Below, piece by piece: positions 4,853 through 9,398 of a DNA stretch of 9,398 bases. The notes beneath the pieces are model-generated. The model made no database searches, was not told where the DNA came from, and saw only the letters and a list, made by a program, of their open reading frames with translations. Every line of letters begins with the position of its first letter. Position 1 is the stretch's first letter. The stretch is taken from the NCBI GenBank assembly GCA_009843585.1, contig VYDC01000158.1:1-9398 (forward strand). The letters run 5' to 3'. This DNA is from Chloroflexota bacterium (GTDB lineage: Bacteria > Chloroflexota > Dehalococcoidia > UBA2979). Made by a program: the position numbers and the translations under genes.

Positions 4853-7812
4853 CGCGAGCGCAGCCGTCCCTCGTAGAAGACCTCGGAGGTGTAGGCGCTG
4901 ATCGCGGGATGGAGGCGCCAGCTCCCATCGAGGAAGAGCCCGAGCGCGGGGGGCATCACGCGCTCGCCGCCCAGCACGTGCGCCAGCACCGAGCCGCCGG
5001 CTCCCGGCGGGTGGACCCCCTGCAGCGGCTGGTCGAGCTGTTGCGGATCGCCCAGGAGGACGACGCCCGTCGCGCAGAGGGAGGCCGCCAGCGCGTCGGC
5101 GAGCGACATCTGGCCGGCCTCGTCGATGACGAGCACGTCGACGCTCCCGATCATGTCCTCGCGCGCCCACAGCCAGGTCGTTCCGCCCACGACGTCGAGC
5201 TCGCCGGAGGCAAGCCCGTCCCGGGCCGCGGCGTTGCTCTCCAGGTGGACGGCGCCGCGGTGGGTGGGCTCATCGTTCGAGCGCTGGCCGATCTCGAGGG
5301 AGACGCCGCGCCCCTCCGCGGCCCGCTCCACCTTGGAGAGCAGCTCACCGATCACCTTGTGGCTGTTCGCGGTGACGCCGACGCGGTGTCCGTCCTCCAC
5401 GAGGTCGACGATCATCTCCGCCCCGACCGTGCTCTTCCCCGAGCCGGGCGGTCCCTGGATCGCGAGATAGCTCTCGCTCATCCCTCTCACGGCGCGGCGG
5501 GCCGCGTCCGGAGCCTCCTCGCCCGCACGCCGGACGTCCGCCCCCGCGGGCTGCCCCAGCCTCGGGGGGCGGCGCGCGAGCAGATCGCGCGCGGCGCGGA
5601 ACGGACCGTCACCGCCCATGCCGTGGCCGAGCACCCGGTGCGCGAGCCTCTGGAGGCTCTCCGGCCTCGGGGCAGGGGGGACGCGGTCGAGCGGGATCAG
5701 CGAGGTGGGTCTCGGCTGGGGCGCGCTGCTGCCGCGCCTGATGTCGATCACCCCCTCGTCGTCGTCGAGGTTGACGACGGTCCCCGCGCTCCTGCCGGTC
5801 GCGGGATCGTGCGGCGAGCTGTCGAGGCGGATCGAGTGATCCTGCGGCGGGAAGCGGAACCGGTAGATCGTGGAGCGGCTCCGGGGCGCCGGATCGCGCC
5901 AGGAGCGCTCGAACGTCAGCTCGCCGAGCGCGTCGGACTCCTCGCGGCGCTCCTCGTCGGTGAGCTCGTTCACCAGGTAGAAGTAGCGCCACCAGAGGGA
6001 CTTCTCCTCCCGCCGGTGCCAGTTCAGGAGCTGCGCGAGGAGCCAGCGCCCGCTCTCGTCGCCGTCCATCTGCTCGGCGCTCTCCGGCAGGCCCTCGAGC
6101 AGGGCACCGGCGAGCGCGTTCACCGCCTGCTGCTCCTCGCTGTCCTCCCGCTCCTCGGGCTCCGGCACGTCCGGCCGGGGGAGGTCGCCGAGCTCGAGCT
6201 CCGCCCGCTGGCCTTCGAGCCAGTTCCGCAGGCCCAGCGTCGAGAGGCAGTCGTCGCGGTTGTAGCCCTCGATCTCTTCGAGCAGCCCCGCCCGCTCCTC
6301 CTCCTCCTGCCCGAGCTCCAGCCACGTCTCGAACTCGACGATGCTGTCGCCCGCGTCGCGGAGCTCGACCTCCCGCCGGAAGCCGTAGAGCGGCTCGAGC
6401 CGCTTCAGCGAGTAGCTCTCGACCGAGGCCCGGATCCCCTGCCGCACCGCCCGGTAGAGGTCGACGAAGACCTCCCCCCGCAGCAGTTGATCCACCTCCT
6501 CCTCCCGCGTCCCGTGGCGGCCGGCGAGCCGCTTGACCGCGGTCGGCTCGTACGGCGCGTAGTGGTAGACGTGGAGGTGGGGGTCCGAGGCGATGCGGTC
6601 GGTGACCAGGTCGATGAAGGCCTCGAAGGCGCGCCGCTCGGCCGCCGGCGTCACCGTCCCCTCCTCGATGGACCAGAAGGAGTGGAACGCCGGCCGCCCG
6701 CCGGCATCGGGGCGGCCGGGCTCTATCACCCCGAAGAGGTAGTCGATGCCGTCCACCTCCTCGGAGCCGAAGAACGGGTCACCCTCGATGTCGAAGAAGA
6801 GGTCGCCCGGCGAGGGCTCGGGGAGCATGAGCAGGCCCTGGCTCGGAACGAGCTCCCCCTCGCGGTCGCGCTGGGGCGCGATCCGCTCCGAGAGCGTCTC
6901 TCCGGCGCGCTCGCCGCGGACCTGGATCTGCGCCTGCGCGCGGATGCGCGCCAGCGCCTCCCGGCCGGCGCCGTCGAGTCGGTCGGGGAGCGGCCCGGGC
7001 GGCTCGGCGAGCCCCGTGCGCGTCGTCACGTCGATGGCGTGCAGGGCCTGCCGCTGCCGCGAGGAGAGGCCGGCGACGAGCGAGAGGTCGTCGTCCGCGC
7101 GCCAGCGCCGCTCGCACCGCTCGCTCCAGCGGCAGACGCCGCAGTGCTCGACAGGCTCCGGGGTCGTCGCGACGGGAAGGGCGGCGGCGCGTGCGAGGAA
7201 GGCCTCGAACTCCCGGGCGACGAGCCGGTAGTACGCGGCGTAGTCGGCCACCCGGAAGCTCACCCTCTCGCGCCGCACGCCGCCGAGGGCGAGGTGCATC
7301 CGCTCCGGGAGGCGCCCCTGCAGCGATACCAGCAGGTCCGAGTACATGCAGAGCTGGAGGACCGCCGCGGCGGTCGCGTGCCGCGCGAGCTTCGTGTCCC
7401 AGACCTCGTAGCTCCAGTCGCCGAGGTCGCTGGGCTCCTCCACCCGCCGCAGGAAGTCGGCGCGCCCCAGCCGGCTGCCGTCGAAGAGCACCGCCTGGTA
7501 GACGACGTCCGAGCCCGCCCGCATCGCCTGAAGCGTCTGATCCCGGCCGCGGATCAGGCTGTCGTCGGGAGGCGCCGCCCCGTCCCACCCGATCTCGACG
7601 ACGGATGCTCCCCCGTCCTCGAGCGACTCCAAGAAGCGGCGCTCGTGCTCCATTCCCCTCTGCGCGATGCGGTCGAGCACCGGATCCGGGCGGACCGGCT
7701 TGCTGAGGCGCCCCCACGCGGCCGCCCGCTCGAGATCCGCGAGGTGCGCGCACTCGAGGAACGCGACGAGATCGGTCGCGGAGTAGACGAGGCGCCCGCT
7801 GACTCGCTGCAC
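4684..7812 (-). CDS. TM0106-family RecB-like nuclease / DEDD exonuclease / SF1 helicase, frameshifted near its 3' end
   Basis: A large DNA-processing fusion protein; about 983 codons are authentic before the frame breaks. Residues 1-235 form a Cas4/RecB-like nuclease: His56, Asp119 in GRADF, Asp139 and Lys141 in WDTK, Gln153 and Tyr157 in QLCMY, plus Cys21, Cys224, Cys227 and Cys233 (C-x2-C-x5-C) suited to a 4Fe-4S cluster. Residues 335-535 form an RNase H/DEDD-like exonuclease: Asp341 and Glu343 in FFDIEGDPF, FVDLY at 449-453, YNRDD at 517-521. From about 780 a UPF1-like SF1 helicase follows: Walker A GPPGSGKST (787-795), Walker B VLVIDEAGQ (893-901), GDPQQL (921-926), WRLHPAI (965-971). After RLRS at 983-987 the frame becomes an arginine-rich shadow that stops at 4684; the true C-terminus is in another frame down to 4361. 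The GTG start, MQRVSGRLVYSATDLVAFLEC, matches the family. The biological role is not established; repair or defence is likely. Confidence 0.9.
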   Translation of the reverse strand: MQRVSGRLVYSATDLVAFLECAHLADLERAAAWGRLSKPVRPDPVLDRIAQRGMEHERRFLESLEDGGASVVEIGWDGAAPPDDSLIRGRDQTLQAMRAGSDVVYQAVLFDGSRLGRADFLRRVEEPSDLGDWSYEVWDTKLARHATAAAVLQLCMYSDLLVSLQGRLPERMHLALGGVRRERVSFRVADYAAYYRLVAREFEAFLARAAALPVATTPEPVEHCGVCRWSERCERRWRADDDLSLVAGLSSRQRQALHAIDVTTRTGLAEPPGPLPDRLDGAGREALARIRAQAQIQVRGERAGETLSERIAPQRDREGELVPSQGLLMLPEPSPGDLFFDIEGDPFFGSEEVDGIDYLFGVIEPGRPDAGGRPAFHSFWSIEEGTVTPAAERRAFEAFIDLVTDRIASDPHLHVYHYAPYEPTAVKRLAGRHGTREEEVDQLLRGEVFVDLYRAVRQGIRASVESYSLKRLEPLYGFRREVELRDAGDSIVEFETWLELGQEEEERAGLLEEIEGYNRDDCLSTLGLRNWLEGQRAELELGDLPRPDVPEPEEREDSEEQQAVNALAGALLEGLPESAEQMDGDESGRWLLAQLLNWHRREEKSLWWRYFYLVNELTDEERREESDALGELTFERSWRDPAPRSRSTIYRFRFPPQDHSIRLDSSPHDPATGRSAGTVVNLDDDEGVIDIRRGSSAPQPRPTSLIPLDRVPPAPRPESLQRLAHRVLGHGMGGDGPFRAARDLLARRPPRLGQPAGADVRRAGEEAPDAARRAVRGMSESYLAIQGPPGSGKSTVGAEMIVDLVEDGHRVGVTANSHKVIGELLSKVERAAEGRGVSLEIGQRSNDEPTHRGAVHLESNAAARDGLASGELDVVGGTTWLWAREDMIGSVDVLVIDEAGQMSLADALAASLCATGVVLLGDPQQLDQPLQGVHPPGAGGSVLAHVLGGERVMPPALGLFLDGSWRLHPAISAYTSEVFYEGRLRSRGRGSASSRSRTAGGRASRPKRRRRSPRSSARCCGRVRGTPTPRATPARWANRTCS
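4850..4869 (-). other. Frameshift site in the nuclease-helicase gene
   Basis: Reading leftward on the minus strand, homology to SF1 helicases is in the first frame through FYEGRL (to about 4861) and resumes in a second frame with GTGIRF (from about 4852). Moving between them needs a -1 shift, equivalent to loss of 1 base or of 3n+1 bases. Two GGGG runs occur here on the minus strand (4850-4853 and 4843-4846). Members of the family, as I remember them, have an additional 10-20 residues between these two blocks, so a small deletion is also possible. Confidence 0.75.
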
Positions 7813-7818
7813 GGCCCC

Positions 7819-7847
7819 ATGCTAGCCGCCGCGCGGATCGCCGTCAG
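7819..7847 (-). promoter_or_regulatory. Probable promoter of the nuclease-helicase gene, leaderless
   Basis: On the minus strand CTGACG (7842-7847) matches four of six bases of the -35 consensus. It is followed after exactly 17 bases by TAGCAT (7819-7824), which fits TANNNT. Only six bases (7813-7818) lie between this box and the GTG at 7812, so the transcript would begin at the start codon. The -35 hexamer contains the TGA stop of the upstream DUF1905/YdeI-type gene. No ribosome binding site is seen, consistent with a leaderless message. Confidence 0.5.
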
Positions 7848-8338
7848 AGGCCCGCCCCCGCGCGTCCTCGCCGCGCCAGCCGCAGGCGGACCTCCTCCAC
7901 GACGCGCCCGACGTACCGCGCGCGCGTCTCCTCCCTGCGGGCGCGCTCGATGAACGCGATCATCCCCTCGCGCTGCGCCCGCGTCAGCCGGGCGAAGCCC
8001 TCGCGCCCGCCGGGGAGCGCGGCGAGGGCACGGGCCAGGTCGGCGGGTAGCTCGGGCTCGCCCGGCGCCTCGCGGCGCCGGATCTCCACCTCGACGACGT
8101 CGCCGGCCGAGACGCCGGCCGCGGCCCGGACCGCGCCCGAGAGGAAGAGGCGGAAGGCGCCGCCGCCGCGAGGCGTGAGCCGCGTGCGGAAGGGGCGGCC
8201 GCTCGCGAGACCCTCGACCCGTACGTACCGCTCGGGCGGGGAGCCGGCGAGCTCACGGCTCACGTCGGCGGGGACGTCGACGCAGTAGTTCATCGCGAGC
8301 CGGCGCAGTGGGGCGGTGAAGCGATAGGAGGGGGACAT
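7844..8338 (-). CDS. DUF1905 / YdeI (OmpD-associated) family protein
   Basis: A 164-residue protein with two recognisable parts. Residues about 4-95 fit DUF1905, a small beta-barrel domain: RFTAPLRR, a VDVPADVSREL helix, VRVEGLASGRPFRTRLTPRGGG and AAGVSAGDVVEVEI. Residues about 100-160 fit the C-terminal YdeI/OmpD-associated helical domain: LPADLARALAALP, then LTRAQREGMIAFIERARREETRARYVGRVVE. Proteins of this type have been called bacteriocin-protection proteins, but their molecular function is unknown and I do not assign one. I chose the ATG at 8338 because MSPSYRFTAPLRR fits the family start; upstream codons to 8440 give a low-complexity Ala/Arg/Gly/Pro extension overlapping the neighbouring gene. 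No good ribosome binding site is visible. The gene follows the TPR-like gene by 26 bases, so co-transcription is plausible. It is complete and soluble, with no membrane segment. Confidence 0.82.
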   Translation of the reverse strand: MSPSYRFTAPLRRLAMNYCVDVPADVSRELAGSPPERYVRVEGLASGRPFRTRLTPRGGGAFRLFLSGAVRAAAGVSAGDVVEVEIRRREAPGEPELPADLARALAALPGGREGFARLTRAQREGMIAFIERARREETRARYVGRVVEEVRLRLARRGRAGAGL

Positions 8339-8364
8339 CGATGGGACGGCCCGGGCCCGCGCGC

Positions 8365-8772
8365 CTACCCCTCGATCGGCGCCCCGCGGCGGACGCGGCG
8401 CGCCTCGCGGTTGGCCTGCAGCGCCGGCTCGTGGAGCCACACCGCCGCCATCCTCCTCGCGAGGCTCTCGAGGGCGCCGGCGAACTCCTCCCGGTACACC
8501 TCGGGCTCCGCCGCGGCGAGGGGCCGGTAGAGGTCGACCGCCATCTTCGCGGCGCCCGCGGCCTCGTTCGGCCTGTCGCTGTTGGCGCGCTGGTCGCCGA
8601 GCTCGACGAGCGCCGCCGCCAAATCGCGCCGGGAGAGCCCCGAGTCGCCGGAATCGAGCTCGCGACGGACGTGCTCGACGATCTCCTCGGCGCTCATCGA
8701 GCCGAGCTCGTCGGCGTGCCGGCCCTCGGCGAGGGCCGTCGCTACGCGCCTCGACTCCATCTCACCCGCCAT
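8365..8772 (-). CDS. Small TPR-like helical protein of unknown function
   Basis: A 135-residue protein that I do not recognise as a named family. Two or so tetratricopeptide-like helix pairs are visible from about 45 to 125: SRRDLAAALVELGDQRANSDRPNEAAGAAKMAVDLY, then the linker RPLAAAEPEVY, then FAGALESLARRMAAVW with the following ANREARRV helix. The spacing and the pattern of Ala, Leu and Tyr resemble the bacterial repeats ending in AVDLYR-LA. The first 40 residues are acidic and helical. TPR units usually bind proteins, so a partner-binding role is possible, but none is indicated. The first ATG (8772) has a GGGGGA just upstream (minus strand, close spacing); an ATG at 8760 is an alternative. 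Codon composition is like the neighbours. It lies between a flavin monooxygenase gene and the DUF1905/YdeI-type gene, all on the same strand. Confidence 0.7.
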   Translation of the reverse strand: MAGEMESRRVATALAEGRHADELGSMSAEEIVEHVRRELDSGDSGLSRRDLAAALVELGDQRANSDRPNEAAGAAKMAVDLYRPLAAAEPEVYREEFAGALESLARRMAAVWLHEPALQANREARRVRRGAPIEG

Positions 8773-8785
8773 CGGTCCCCCGTCC

Positions 8786-8804
8786 GCTCCGATGAGTGCG
8801 GAGC
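8786..8804 (-). terminator. Possible hairpin terminator after the flavin monooxygenase gene
   Basis: GCTCCG (8786-8791) and CGGAGC (8799-8804) form a perfect six-pair stem with a seven-base loop, 17 bases past the TGA stop of the monooxygenase gene and before the TPR-like gene start. No T-tract follows, so it may be an attenuator or a chance structure. Its location in the only spacer between the two genes is the support. Confidence 0.3.
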
Positions 8805-8821
8805 CCCGGCCCGCCGCCCCG

Positions 8822-9398
8822 TCAGGGGATCGAGGCGACCGTCGCCAGATCCCTGTTCACCTCGATGAGCGCCGGCAGCAGATCCTCCCGGGGCGTTACC
8901 TCCTGCAGGCGGGGCATGACCCGCTCGCGGAAGCGCGTCATCGAGGCGCGGATGCGCTCGTCGGCCATGTGCCCGAAGTTGAACCAGCACATCAGGTTGC
9001 TGATGCCGAGATCCGCGAACGGGCGCAGCCGCTCGAAGACCTCGTCGGCCGTGCCGGCGTGCAGCCACCCGTGCTTGAGGTACTCCGAGCGGCGCTTCTC
9101 CATGTCGGCCTTCGGGAGATCGTCGATGCCGGTGTTCGCGCGCAGGCTCTTGCGCGTGTAGGTGTCGAGAACGTCGTCGAGCTCCTCGAGCCAGTTCTCC
9201 CCGTCCTCCGCGACATAAAGTTGCCGCACGAGGCTCGTGTGCTCCCAGGCTCGGCGGCGCGCCTCGGCGTCGAGCCCCGCGTCGTCCATGCCCTTGAAGT
9301 AGTACTGCAGCCGCGCCGCGATGAACTCCACGTCCTGCGGCCCCAGGAGCAGCGACCAGCCGCGCCGGCCCGCCAGCTCGATCCGCTCGGGCGTCCCG
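8822..9398 (-). CDS. Luciferase-like (LLM class) flavin-dependent monooxygenase, C-terminal part
   Basis: The last 191 residues of a luciferase-like flavin-dependent oxidoreductase; the N-terminal part lies beyond the right window edge. The frame stays open to the edge, reading GTPERIELAGRRGWSLLLG before the downstream helices, which is the usual family segment after the flavin-binding barrel strands. Further marks are GTADEVFERLRPFADLGISNLMCWFNFGHM, the barrel strand and following loop typical of the C-terminal end, and RFRERVMPRL just before the TGA stop at 8822-8824. These enzymes use reduced flavin (FMNH2 or F420) and, in many cases, oxygen to oxidise varied substrates. The substrate cannot be told from this part. 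A GTG at 9331 is internal, not a start. An insertion-like helical stretch (WEHTSLVRQLYVAEDG and on, about residues 50-105 of the visible part) is normal for the long members of the family. Confidence 0.88.
   Translation of the reverse strand, partial: GTPERIELAGRRGWSLLLGPQDVEFIAARLQYYFKGMDDAGLDAEARRRAWEHTSLVRQLYVAEDGENWLEELDDVLDTYTRKSLRANTGIDDLPKADMEKRRSEYLKHGWLHAGTADEVFERLRPFADLGISNLMCWFNFGHMADERIRASMTRFRERVMPRLQEVTPREDLLPALIEVNRDLATVASIP

Noticed and set aside
4843..4869. Programmed -1 ribosomal frameshift to explain the split nuclease-helicase
   Set aside because: No X-XXY-YYZ slippery heptamer occurs in the zero frame here. The joint also looks shorter than in relatives, so a lesion or assembly error is more likely.
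4684..7812. Cas4-like nuclease as a sign of a CRISPR-Cas locus
   Set aside because: No direct-repeat array or other cas gene is present. The nuclease domain belongs to a TM0106-type fusion, not stand-alone Cas4.
4909..7953. A 1014-codon open frame on the plus strand opposite the nuclease-helicase gene
   Set aside because: Its translation is rich in Arg, Ala, Val, Leu, Pro and Gly with no recognisable domain. High GC at third positions of the real gene removes stops on the opposite strand, which explains it.
8339..8440. N-terminal extension of the DUF1905/YdeI-type protein to 8440
   Set aside because: The extra residues are low-complexity Ala, Arg, Gly and Pro and overlap the coding end of the TPR-like gene. 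The family start fits the ATG at 8338.

Overview
This is a GC-rich window that is almost entirely coding. It has frequent GTG starts, weak or absent Shine-Dalgarno sequences, and two TANNNT boxes placed so close to start codons that leaderless transcription is likely. With the gene content, this suggests an actinomycete-like bacterium, possibly of the Thermoleophilia type. That placement is an inference; there is no rRNA or other marker gene here. No stretch longer than 300 bases lacks a gene.

Left block (1-3272, minus strand): a tight three-gene operon of circularly permuted ATP-grasp protein, alpha-E protein and transglutaminase-like protein, transcribed right to left. The first two genes overlap by one base (TAATG) and the last two are four bases apart. 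This trio is a known conserved cluster, predicted from comparative genomics to form and process peptide or amide bonds. Its product is unknown.

Centre (3273-4360): a 93-bp divergent promoter region, then a plus-strand HNH endonuclease gene with an extra N-terminal domain. It converges on the next gene across a 44-bp gap.

Right block (4361-9398, minus strand): reading with transcription, the C-terminal part of a luciferase-like flavin monooxygenase (cut by the window edge), a small TPR-like protein, a DUF1905/YdeI-type protein, and a very large TM0106-family nuclease-helicase. The last protein combines a Cas4-like RecB nuclease with a probable Fe-S cluster, a DEDD/RNase H-like exonuclease and a UPF1-like SF1 helicase. 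Its reading frame breaks around 4850-4869, so helicase motifs V and VI lie in another frame. This is either a real lesion or an assembly error.

The most notable points are the broken nuclease-helicase, the complete ATP-grasp/alpha-E/transglutaminase operon of unknown product, and the HNH nuclease lying between these two systems. I see no convincing evidence of an entirely new system. No tRNA, rRNA, CRISPR array, insertion sequence or attachment site was recognised.
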